Source: Mesorhizobium_K sp040049215 (lineage in GTDB: Bacteria > Pseudomonadota > Alphaproteobacteria > Rhizobiales > Rhizobiaceae). From it: DNA of 50,462 nucleotides. This document shows positions 1 through 7,900 of this stretch, one piece after another. The position numbers and the translations under genes are program-made. The notes beneath the pieces were generated by a model. It was not told where the DNA came from, ran no database searches, and worked only from the letters and a program-made list of their open reading frames with translations. The stretch spans positions 1 through 50,462 of the forward strand of contig NZ_JBDZDN010000009.1 of assembly GCF_040049215.1 (NCBI RefSeq). The letters are read 5' to 3'. Every line of letters begins with the position of its first letter. The stretch's first letter is position 1.

Positions 1-40
1 GTTCGGCGGAGCGTTTGCCGCCAGTCGACTTCGAATTCAT
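1..40 (-). CDS. Start of an unidentified gene running off the left edge
   Basis: An ATG on the minus strand at 40-38 opens a frame of 13 codons (MNSKSTGGKRSAE) that continues past the window edge. An AAGGA ribosome-binding site lies six bases upstream, and a strong hairpin (40-72) overlaps the start region. Too little protein is visible to name a family. Its closeness to the broken end of the QueC-like gene makes it a candidate for the sequence that replaced the missing part of that gene, but this is inference. Confidence 0.35.
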   Translation of the reverse strand, partial: MNSKSTGGKRSAE

Positions 41-72
41 GTTCGTTCCTTCGTCTCCGACGAGAACGAACA
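40..72. promoter_or_regulatory. Bulged inverted repeat over a gene start
   Basis: TGTTCGTTC at 40-48 pairs with GAACGAACA at 64-72, and an inner pair TCGTC (51-55) with GACGA (59-63) leaves a three-base loop and a two-base bulge. The hairpin overlaps the ribosome-binding site of the minus-strand frame starting at 40. It could be an operator, an element end, or a structure controlling translation. No T-run follows on either side, so it is not an obvious terminator. Confidence 0.5.
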
Positions 73-89
73 CTCCTTAAATCACACCC

Positions 90-617
90 TCATTTCTGTG
101 CCATAGGCGCTGATCCCGGACAGACGCCGGCAAGTGAATCTAACCCGCCTGAAAACAACAACACTTTGTCGGGTCTGATCGTCTGAGCGTTTTGATCGCC
201 AAAGCCGAGAAAAGGCTCGACGGACATCGGCGCCACTGCCTTGGAGAACTCGAAGATGAACGTGTCTCCGGACAGAATCGACAGCGCATCGCGCAGAGCC
301 AACTGCACGTCGGGCCGTTGCCATGAGTCGATGCGACGAACCGGGATCTGGAACCTGAAATTGCGGTGCCATTCGGAACCGATCCCACGTCCAGTCCCGC
401 CGCGCTTGACCAGCCGATCGGCGCAATAGAGATACGCTGCAAGCTCCACTGCATCGGCCAGTACATCCGGCAGGTCGTCGACCAGGGGAGCACAAAGCCT
501 CGTCGTATCGAAATCGATGCGACGATGGGTTGGCGCGTTGGGAGACAGGTCGAGTTCGATGACGTCCCTTTGTTTCGAAGTAGCGATGCCGCCACAGATG
601 ATCCGGGTCTCATGCAT
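90..617 (-). pseudogene. QueC-like PP-loop ATPase, truncated after its ATP-binding motif
   Basis: This 175-codon frame aligns with the N-terminal third of the intact 620-residue QueC-like protein at 42672-44534. Shared features are the opening (here MHETRIICGG), the phrase ELAAYLYCADR, an FxIPVRxxDxW segment, and the PP-loop SGGLDS. Similarity stops a few residues after that loop, and the frame ends about ten codons later. The rest of the catalytic domain, the zinc-binding cysteines and the C-terminal domain are missing, so the protein should be inactive. I start it at 617, where the ATG overlaps the stop of the upstream partner gene by eight bases, matching the coupled arrangement of the intact copy. 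QueC makes 7-cyano-7-deazaguanine with ATP; QueC-like relatives also occur in antiphage systems. Confidence 0.8.
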
Positions 618-1386
618 GAGCCGTGTCCCGACGGACCAATTCGTCGCGTATCTTGCCGGCCGCCACATGCACGAAGCGCCCGGCAAGCTCCCGGTCGATA
701 CCGTCTTCTACAGTGTGCTTGTAGAACCAGTCGGCCGAGAACTCCTTGATGATACGGGTGGCTTCACGGCAATGCAGATCGAGTGCGGTCTCGAAGTCTT
801 CATGTTCCGCCAAGCTCGGAAAGTACTGGTCCGTCCCGACATGCGACGCGAGTTCGCGACTGAGATAGAAATCGAGGTGGCGGCGGGTCAGCCGCGCGAA
901 GAATTCCCTGGCAAGCACTGCGAAATGTCGCGGCTCCGCAAACGAGGATAGTGTCATCTTGAGCCGTCGATCGGTGTCGAAAAGATCGCTCAGCTCCCGG
1001 CCGATCAACCGGTACACGCTCTCGACCACCGCGAGCTGTGCGATCTCACCGTAGTCGGTGCGGACGCCTTTGGAAGAAATGAAGCGATCCACGGCACTCA
1101 TCATGGCGCTGCAGAGCTCGACCAGTCCCGGGTCATCGCCGACCGCGATCCCAACTCGCCTCAGAGCTTTGGGAAAATCGTCCGCTCGAGCCGCGATCGG
1201 TATCTGGGTGAGCAGGAAGAAGCTTTGACGAACTACCTCGTCGTCCGAAGCGTCGATCATGCTGAGCTGAGCCGCGCGAGATGTTGCCGCTGCGATCGAC
1301 GCGAGGTCATTGCCGTTTCTCAGCAGCGCCACAACGGCCTGCCACTCGCGGCTCCGGGGCAGGTTCAGCAGATGCTGGTGACCCAT
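610..1386 (-). CDS. Partner protein of the QueC-like enzyme (copy 1)
   Basis: This 258-residue protein is a divergent homologue of the 262-residue protein at 44531-45319. Both begin MGH, share an LNLP-x4-W-x2-VVALL opening, and carry an HCRE-type motif near residue 210. It has no signal peptide, membrane helix or enzyme motif that I recognise, and looks mostly helical and cytoplasmic. The start at 1386 is supported by a GGGGGGAG ribosome-binding site. Its stop overlaps the start of the truncated QueC-like gene, so the two were translated together. Position and partner resemble the QatB-QatC pair of the Qat antiphage system, although I cannot show sequence homology to QatB. With its enzyme broken, this copy is probably a remnant that is still expressed or decaying. 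Confidence 0.75.
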   Translation of the reverse strand: MGHQHLLNLPRSREWQAVVALLRNGNDLASIAAATSRAAQLSMIDASDDEVVRQSFFLLTQIPIAARADDFPKALRRVGIAVGDDPGLVELCSAMMSAVDRFISSKGVRTDYGEIAQLAVVESVYRLIGRELSDLFDTDRRLKMTLSSFAEPRHFAVLAREFFARLTRRHLDFYLSRELASHVGTDQYFPSLAEHEDFETALDLHCREATRIIKEFSADWFYKHTVEDGIDRELAGRFVHVAAGKIRDELVRRDTAHA

Positions 1387-1609
1387 GGCTCCCCCCTGAT
1401 GTCACCTCGGTGCGCCGGCGTGTCCCGGAGAAGAGATTACGTCACCGTGAACAAACCCGGCGTATTTGAAGACATTTTTGTGGAGTTGCTCTCGTTTGCG
1501 AACATGCGCGTTCGCCTACTTGACCAGGTAGGCATCGTTTGGAACCGGGTCTACGCCGGTTCCCATGAGGCTCGAATCTCGAACTTTATCCACGACCGGA
1601 CCCAATGCC

Positions 1610-1795
1610 ATGCCGCCCGTCCTGATGTCGCCGGCCGAGCGCCGCGGCGAGTTGTGCGGCTTGCTTGCGCTCGGCCTGGTTCGGCTTCGCGCGCGTCAGT
1701 CAAGCGAACAATCTGCCCGTCCGGAGAATGGTTTGCTGGACTGTGCGGCTGACCTGAGCGGTCATGCAACCGCAACCGAGCCGAGAAACGCATGA
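1610..1795 (+). CDS. Small conserved protein heading the recombinase module (copy 1)
   Basis: A 61-residue protein containing SPAERRGEL, LLALGLVRLRARQSS and RPENGLLDC. The same protein occurs at 45524-45751, directly ahead of a DUF2924 gene, with most residues kept, so it is a real coding sequence. Its stop overlaps an ATG at 1792 (ATGA) that once began a DUF2924 gene. That gene is interrupted a few codons later here, so the small gene is now separated from its usual partner. A start at 1625 (MSPAERR) is equally possible. The function is unknown; constant linkage to the recombinase suggests an accessory or regulatory role in transposition. Confidence 0.6.
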   Translation: MPPVLMSPAERRGELCGLLALGLVRLRARQSSEQSARPENGLLDCAADLSGHATATEPRNA

Positions 1796-1822
1796 GCAAT
1801 CTCGATCCCATACCCGCGCGCC
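1763..1822 (+). repeat. Left direct repeat flanking the inserted membrane-protein gene
   Basis: This stretch holds the end of the small gene, an ATGA junction, and the first codons of a DUF2924 gene, including the 19-base block at 1804-1822. The block recurs at 2559-2577 with one mismatch. The first codons at 1792 are therefore a stranded 5' fragment of the DUF2924 gene. Between the two repeats lie about 0.7 kb of unrelated sequence. Confidence 0.7.
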
Positions 1823-1854
1823 CAGGTCGCCAAAGTCGAGAAGCGACACCGGCC

Positions 1855-2403
1855 TCAGGGTGGCGGAATGCCCCGCAATCCGCTGCTTGCCTCGACAAAG
1901 AGCCAGTGGTCAGGCGGGAGGAAAGTGAAGAGACTGTAGGCCAGTATCTGCAGGCCCAGAAGCCACACACCTGCACGACTGACAGCCCTGCGGCGAAACG
2001 TGCCGCCGGCCCGCAGCGCGACAGACAGAGCCTGTCCGATCAGGATGGCGAGCACGAATGTGCCAATGTCCAGCGCCAGGAGGTTGCGGCCGAGGATCGC
2101 CGTATAGGTGGTAAAGACTGCGACGATCAGGACCGCCGTGACGAGCAGGCTAGACCCCTTCACCGCCAGCAGCTCGCGCCGACGCAGACTGGCTGGCAAT
2201 GGCGCGAAGCCGGCCCAAAACAGCCCCGGCCAGAAGGCGAGCTTCAGATGTTCCCAGATGGACTCGTTGACCGCGGCGATCAGTGCAAGCGGAGGCCATC
2301 CGCCCGCCAGGTCGAACAGGAAATGCAAGGCCGAGCCCACCACGACCATGAAGACCGCGCCGGCAAGTTCGAAGGCGAGAATGCTCCGTTTCCTGCCGCT
2401 CAT
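1855..2403 (-). CDS. Polytopic membrane protein (DUF6512-like), cargo of a small insertion
   Basis: A 182-residue hydrophobic protein with about five predicted membrane helices. It contains ALHFLFDLAGG and the phrase NESIWEHLKLAFWP, which from memory is typical of the uncharacterised DUF6512 membrane family; histidines in these segments may be functional. The start at 2403 is chosen because hydrophobic sequence begins there and an AGGA sits just upstream. It is the only gene between two direct repeats (1763-1822 and 2520-2577) that split a recombinase module, and is read opposite to that module. No biochemical role can be assigned. Confidence 0.65.
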   Translation of the reverse strand: MSGRKRSILAFELAGAVFMVVVGSALHFLFDLAGGWPPLALIAAVNESIWEHLKLAFWPGLFWAGFAPLPASLRRRELLAVKGSSLLVTAVLIVAVFTTYTAILGRNLLALDIGTFVLAILIGQALSVALRAGGTFRRRAVSRAGVWLLGLQILAYSLFTFLPPDHWLFVEASSGLRGIPPP

Positions 2404-2519
2404 ATCCTGACTTCCAGCGCAACTGTCCACACTGGTGGAACGCGCAGATCGTATCAACCCGAGCGATACGGACAAGCCTCTGCCAATACGGAGAAATGCG
2501 CCTACACGACCGATACCGC

Positions 2520-2577
2520 CATGCAACTCCAACTCAGCGGAACCGCATGACCATGTCCGATCCCATCCCCGCGCGCC
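2520..2577 (+). repeat. Right direct repeat flanking the inserted membrane-protein gene
   Basis: This matches 1763-1822: CATGCAAC, an AGCGG-type stretch, the ATGA junction, then the 19-base block with one mismatch. It is also homologous to 45724-45766 in the other module. The repeat is too long and too diverged for a transposase target duplication; site-specific recombination or stacked elements fit better. Confidence 0.65.
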
Positions 2578-3005
2578 TGGCGGCGTTGAAGACGAGCCCG
2601 ACGACAGATCTGAAGCGGCAGTGGCGCGACCTCTTCGACAGCGAGCCGCCGCCCTTCAACCGCCGCTATCTCGAAAGCCGACTGGCATACCGTATTCAGG
2701 AACTCGCCTATGGGGGACTGAAGCCGGAAACCATCCGGCGGCTCGAACGACTGGGTGAGGAACTGGACGGCGGCAACGTCGCGGTCCGTCGCATCCGCGC
2801 CGACCGCGACAGGCCCATCACCGGCACGCGCCTCCTGCGCGAATGGCAGGGCATCGAACATGTCGTCACCGTGACGGCCGCCGGCTTCGAATGGCAGGGG
2901 CGGCCCTACAAGTCGCTGTCGGCCATCGCCCGTGCCATCACCGGCACGCGCTGGAACGGCTGGCTCTTCTTCGGCCTCAGGAACCATCGCAGGGGAGGGG
3001 CATGA
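2547..3005 (+). CDS. DUF2924 family protein (copy 1)
   Basis: A 152-residue basic protein with an FDSEPPPFNRRYLESRL core and a C-terminal WQGRPYKSLSAIARAITG segment followed by W-N-G-W-x-FFG. These are the hallmarks of DUF2924 proteins, which sit directly upstream of large serine recombinases in many alphaproteobacterial elements. Its stop overlaps the recombinase ATG (ATGA at 3002-3005), so the two are translated together. It probably assists DNA binding or target choice by the recombinase, though no role is proven. The start at 2547 corresponds to the start of the second copy at 45748. Confidence 0.85.
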   Translation: MTMSDPIPARLAALKTSPTTDLKRQWRDLFDSEPPPFNRRYLESRLAYRIQELAYGGLKPETIRRLERLGEELDGGNVAVRRIRADRDRPITGTRLLREWQGIEHVVTVTAAGFEWQGRPYKSLSAIARAITGTRWNGWLFFGLRNHRRGGA

Positions 3006-4327
3006 CGATGAACGTGGAGAAGCCGAAGGTCTTGCGCAAGCTGCGCTGCGGCGTCTACACCCGGAAATCCTCCGAGGAGGGGCTGGAGCAGGAGTTCAAT
3101 TCTCTCCACGCCCAGCGCGAGGCCTGCGAGGCCTATATCGCCAGCCAGCGCTCGGAAGGCTGGGTGCTGGTACGCGACCGGTATGACGACGGCGGCATCT
3201 CGGGCGGCACCCTGGAGCGGCCAGCCCTCAAACGGTTGCTTGCCGACATCGATGACGGGCTCGTCGATGTGGTGGTGGTCTACAAGATTGACCGGCTCAG
3301 TCGCTCGCTGATGGATTTTGCCAGGCTGGTCGAGGTGTTCGACCGCAACGGCGTGACCTTCGTCTCGGTCACCCAATCCTTCAACACGACCACGTCGATG
3401 GGGCGGCTGACGCTGAACATCCTGCTTTCCTTCGCACAGTTCGAGCGGGAGGTGACGGCCGAGCGCATCAGAGACAAGTTCCGCGCCTCCAGGATGAAGG
3501 GCATGTGGATGGGCGGGGTACCGCCTCTGGGCTACCGGGTCGACAACCGCAAGCTGGTGGTCGACGAGGAGCAGGCGGCACACGTCCGGTGGATCTTCGA
3601 TCGCTTCCTCGAAATCGGTTCCGGAACGATGCTGGCTCGCGCGGCAGCGGACAGGGGCATGCGAACGCTGCATGGAAACCGGATCGACAAGAAGTACGTC
3701 TACCGGATGCTGAACAACCGCGCCTATATCGGCGAGGCAGTCCACAAAGGAACCAGCTATCCGGGCGAGCACGACGCCATCATCGAGCGGGAGGTTTGGG
3801 ACAAGGTTCACGCCATCCTACGGGAGAGCCCGCGCAAGCGCGCAGCCCGCACCCGCGCAGACACGCCGGCGCTGCTGAAGGGGCTGCTCTTCGGTCCCGA
3901 CGGCGCGGCGTTCTCGCCGACGCATACCAGGAAGGGTGGGCGGCTCTACCGCTATTATGTCAGCCAGACAGTGCTGAAGCATGGCGCGGGGTCCTGTCCG
4001 ATCGGCCGCGTAGCGGCGGGAGACATGGAGGCGGCTGTCGTCCACCAACTGCGCGCTGTCTTCCGGCAGCCGGAGGTCGTCGCCGGAACATGGAAGTCGG
4101 CTCGGAGACAAGACAGCGACATCACCGAGGCCGACGTTCGTGAAGCGCTTCTGCAGCTCGATCCGCTTTGGGACGAACTTTTTCCCGCCGAACAGGCAAG
4201 GATCGTGGCGCTGCTGGTGGAACGCGTCGACATCGGCGCCGCCGGCCTGATCCTCCGACTTCGCATCGACGGTCTCGGTGGTCTTGCGAGTGAGATGCGG
4301 CCCAAGGACCTGGAGCTGGCCGCATGA
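3002..4327 (+). CDS. Large serine recombinase (copy 1)
   Basis: A 441-residue site-specific recombinase. The resolvase domain (about residues 12-165) has the catalytic serine S23 in YTRKS and the KIDRLSRSLMDF and LSFAQFERE segments of the family. A Recombinase domain follows (about 175-290), then a zinc-ribbon-like region (about 310-370) in which the usual cysteine pairs are reduced. Large serine recombinases join short attachment sites through a covalent serine-DNA intermediate and move their own element. The start at 3002 overlaps the DUF2924 stop, and the stop overlaps the next ATG at 4324. The 441-residue length is within the family range, and the frame is intact. Confidence 0.93.
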   Translation: MTMNVEKPKVLRKLRCGVYTRKSSEEGLEQEFNSLHAQREACEAYIASQRSEGWVLVRDRYDDGGISGGTLERPALKRLLADIDDGLVDVVVVYKIDRLSRSLMDFARLVEVFDRNGVTFVSVTQSFNTTTSMGRLTLNILLSFAQFEREVTAERIRDKFRASRMKGMWMGGVPPLGYRVDNRKLVVDEEQAAHVRWIFDRFLEIGSGTMLARAAADRGMRTLHGNRIDKKYVYRMLNNRAYIGEAVHKGTSYPGEHDAIIEREVWDKVHAILRESPRKRAARTRADTPALLKGLLFGPDGAAFSPTHTRKGGRLYRYYVSQTVLKHGAGSCPIGRVAAGDMEAAVVHQLRAVFRQPEVVAGTWKSARRQDSDITEADVREALLQLDPLWDELFPAEQARIVALLVERVDIGAAGLILRLRIDGLGGLASEMRPKDLELAA

Positions 4328-4713
4328 GCCGCGCCACGCCGATCGCGGAGACCGTGACGCTGCACGTCCCGTTCCGCCTGATGAAGCGCGGCGGCCGGAA
4401 AGAGATGCACGTGCCCGATGGCGCCGCGCGGTCGCAGCGCACCGACAGCACGCTCATCAAGGCGCTGGCGCGCGCGTACCGCTGGAAACAAATGCTGGAG
4501 TCAGGCGACTTCGCCACCATCGCCGATCTAGCCAGGCACGAAGGCATCGCGCCGTCCTACCTGACCCGCATTCTGCGGCTGACGTTCCTAGCCCCGGATA
4601 TTATCGAGGCCGTCCTCGAGGCGCATACCATGTCTATCACGGCGGAGGAATTGCGCACCGGCATCGACGATGACTGGGACGTCCAGCGGCGCACGATGGG
4701 GCGCAGTCAATGA
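4324..4713 (+). CDS. HTH accessory protein of the recombinase module (copy 1)
   Basis: A 129-residue basic protein with a central helix-turn-helix (about residues 64-97) in the phrase LARHEGIAPSYLTRILRLTF. The start overlaps the recombinase stop (ATGA). The second copy at 47525-47914 appears identical. Proteins of this type regularly end DUF2924-recombinase operons. A role as directionality factor, repressor or DNA-bending partner is plausible but not shown by the sequence. Homology between the two modules stops ten bases after this gene, so the gene marks the element's right edge. Confidence 0.8.
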   Translation: MSRATPIAETVTLHVPFRLMKRGGRKEMHVPDGAARSQRTDSTLIKALARAYRWKQMLESGDFATIADLARHEGIAPSYLTRILRLTFLAPDIIEAVLEAHTMSITAEELRTGIDDDWDVQRRTMGRSQ

Positions 4714-4947
4714 CGGTTCCGCTATATTCTGCTTGATCGCGTACCGGCAGGTTTGCGCCGCATGGCGGTCATTCCTACGGCCCCGTCCATTCACCAAATG
4801 CGGACCTCGCTATTCTAGAGGCTGCAGGCAGCTTTGCGCCAAATACAGTCACTGGCAAACGGCTGGGCAATGACCAAAAAGGGCCCAACGCGCGTCTTCG
4901 AAATGGCGGCGCCATGAGGTCAAGTCACCAGCAGGTAATATTCTGTA

Positions 4948-7900
4948 TCAGCTTGGACAAGCGCCAACATCGCCTTCAATTGGCAGGAAATAGCGTTGCC
5001 GCTCGCAAGGTGTGAGCTGGCGAGGAACAACGCTCCGCGCATAATCAATCAGGTTCTGCGGTGTCGGGAAGACACGAACGACTCGCACATTTCCTCCGCC
5101 GGGTACGATGACGATACTCGTTCCTTCCGAGTTGAAAGCAGCACGTGTCAGAGCCGGTCGAACAACCTCTTCACTGGGCTTGGCAAGCACTGCTATCTCG
5201 CGCCCGGACTGCGCCGCCCAGAGCCGAACCGAGCGATCCTTTGAAGACGCCGTCACGACATACGAACCATTGGGACTGAATTGAGCGCTACTCAATTCGC
5301 CGCTGTGCGCCCTCAAGACGGTCTTTTGTTTCTCGTCGGACACGCCCCAGACCCTCACGGTTCCGTCACGCGAGGCGGTGAGCAGGAACTGACTGTCACG
5401 ACTGAACGAGACAATCGTAGCTTCGTCGCCCTGACCTCGCAGAGTGGCAACGTTCGTTCCATCCATCACCGACCAGATCCGGACAGTCTGGTCGAGCGAA
5501 GCGGTGGCAACCAATTGGCTGTCAGGGCTGAAATCCGCTGCCGAGATCCGGCTTTCATGACCGAGCAGAGTTTTCAGTTCGGTCCCATCCGGTTTCAGCA
5601 AGTGTGCGGCGTTGTCGCTCGTGGCGGTAAGGAGGAGTTGCCCGTCCGGGCTGAAGACGGCCTGCGGCAGCGTGGAACTCGTCTTGAGGACGGCCAGCTT
5701 GGCGCCGCTCGCTGCGTCCCACAATTCAGCGGAACCATCGATCTTTCCCAAAGCCAGCAGGTCGCCCTTGGAGTTGAACTGGATTTGACGCAGCCCGACG
5801 CCTGACGTGAAGTGCGCGATTTCGCGTCCGCTGGCGACGTCCCAAATGACAACGTTGCCAAACTTCGACGCAGTCGCAACGCGACGTCCCTCTGGACTGA
5901 ACGCGGCGCGCTGGACGGTCTCTTGCGTATCTAGCCGGGCTACTTCTTGACCTGTTGCGATATCCCACAGGTGCGCTGCCGCGTCCCCACCTCCCGTCAG
6001 GAGATGCACATTGTCCGGACTGAAGATGCCGAAGCTCGGTAGATTGTCGTGGAGCAATTCGGTCGCCAGCGGCCCGTCGACGTCCCAGAGCCTAGCGGTG
6101 CGGTCGTGCGACGCAGTGAGAATGATCTTGTTGTCGACCGGGCTGTACTCAACGTGCTCGATCAGGCCTGTATGGCCCCGGATGAGCATCAGAAGTGATC
6201 CGGGATCGATGTTCCAGATACGGATTATGCCGTCCAAGGCAGTGGTCGCCAGGTAGCGATCGTCGTGACTGAACACGCTATTGATTTCCCGATCCCGCTC
6301 ATCGGCGGCAATGTCTATCAGTTTGCGCCCTGCGGACTCCTGGCCGAGGACATCGAGCAATCTTCCCGAGATACCGTCCCAGAGCCTTGCGCTGCCGTCG
6401 ATCGAAACCGTCGCAATTCGGCTGCCGTCGTGACTGAACATGACGCCCTGCAATTGCGTGTCGCTCTTATGGCCCGCAAAAGTGGCAATTTCCGTCCCCT
6501 TCGCGATGTCAAAGAGGCGCGACAGATGCCCCATTGTGATCGACCCATACGCGCCTACGAGCATGCGCGTGCCCTCCGGGCTGAACTCAAGGCGGGATGG
6601 CCAAGTGCGAACCGGCAGAATCTGCTTCACCCTCCGATCCTCTGCATTCCAAATCGAAACGACAAAATCACTGGCTCCGCCCGCAAAACCTTGGAAAGTT
6701 GCGAAGTGGGCGTCATCCGGACTGAATGTCGCTGTCGCGGCGGCTCCGCGCTCGTCGTCGGTGAGCACTTTCGCTCCGGTGCGAGCGTCCCAGAGCGAGA
6801 AGGCGCTGTTGTCGCCGGTCGTCAGCACCTGGTTACCGCTGGGGCTGAAAGTCGCCGTTGGAAAATCCCCGACCGGCTGAAGAACAAAGAGCTGCTTTCC
6901 CGACATCGCGTCCCAGATGCGTGCTGTTCCGTCCCTCGCGGCCGTAAGAACGCGGCTTCCGTCAGGGCTGAATTCGGCCCTCTCAACGACACCCTCGTGA
7001 CCTCTCAAGACCACTGTCTGGCTACCGCTGGTGGCATCCCAAATGCGTGCGGTCTTATCGTAGGAAGAGGTGACGATCCGGTCGCCGGTTCGGCTGAAGG
7101 CTGCATCTGTAACTGCCGCCTCATGTTTGAAGACTTTCACCTGATGATGTCCCAGCAAGGCCTGATAGAGGGCAGCCTCCGCTTCAGGGACATATGGTCG
7201 CGCGCCGGAGCGTGTACCCGCTGGCAGTGCCTCGAGCGCCAGCAAGATTGCGGCCTCGGTATCGCCTCTCGCCGCGGCATCCTGCGAAAGGAACGAGAGC
7301 GATAGTGACTGGGTCCTCAGCGCTTGATCGCGTGCTTCCAGGGCTTCCGACTCCGCCGCCTGCGCCAATGCCGCGTGCTGCGTCGCTTTCTGCTGTCCTT
7401 CGAAGCCGACGAATGCACCGAGGCCAGCTACCAACGCCAGGGCTGCTGCAACGACGGCCGCGTAGCGCGTGCGTCGTGCCAGCTTTATCGCGGCCGCCGC
7501 CGCAAGGTTCCGACGCTCAGCTTCGCCCGCCAGCCGATCCGCCTCCCGCTCCAGGCGTTCGCGTTTTGCAGCTTCAGCCGCCTCGATCAACGTCCGCTCG
7601 GCCTGACGCTCGAGCTCCGCCCTCTCGTTCTCGGCACGCGAAGACGCCTCGATGTAGTCGACAACCTGACTGTCTACTTCCGCCCGTCTCGAAAGCAGTA
7701 ACTCCTGGCCTTCAGCCAAACGCTTGCCCGAAGGCAATAGTAGCTCGTGATTCTTGTTGTCTGAGTGCCATCGTTCAGCGTCCGCCCGCAGCCGCGCACG
7801 CGTCTCTAGGAAGTTTCTGTTTGCGTTCACGATCTCGCGGGCGCGAGGCCAGCGCGATAAAAGCGCTTCATGCGCCAAGCGCACGAAGGCGTTGCCGGCG

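Larger units (their letters stand above)
2547..4723 (+). repeat. Long direct repeat, left copy (recombinase module)
   Basis: The segment 2547-4723 aligns with 45748-47924 at a constant offset of 43,201, so no net indel separates the copies across about 2.2 kb. The first 1.2 kb carries scattered substitutions; the stretch from roughly 3780 onward is nearly identical, and the last 0.5 kb appears identical. Homology ends abruptly after the sequence GACGGTTCCG. A weaker match extends 5' to about 1630 (versus 45593), interrupted here by the 1823-2519 insertion. Confidence 0.9.

Noticed and set aside
1792..2550. A 252-codon frame running through the insertion and ending in ATGA before the DUF2924 gene
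   Set aside because: It joins a stranded DUF2924 start to antisense of the membrane-protein gene. It is a by-product of the insertion, not a gene.
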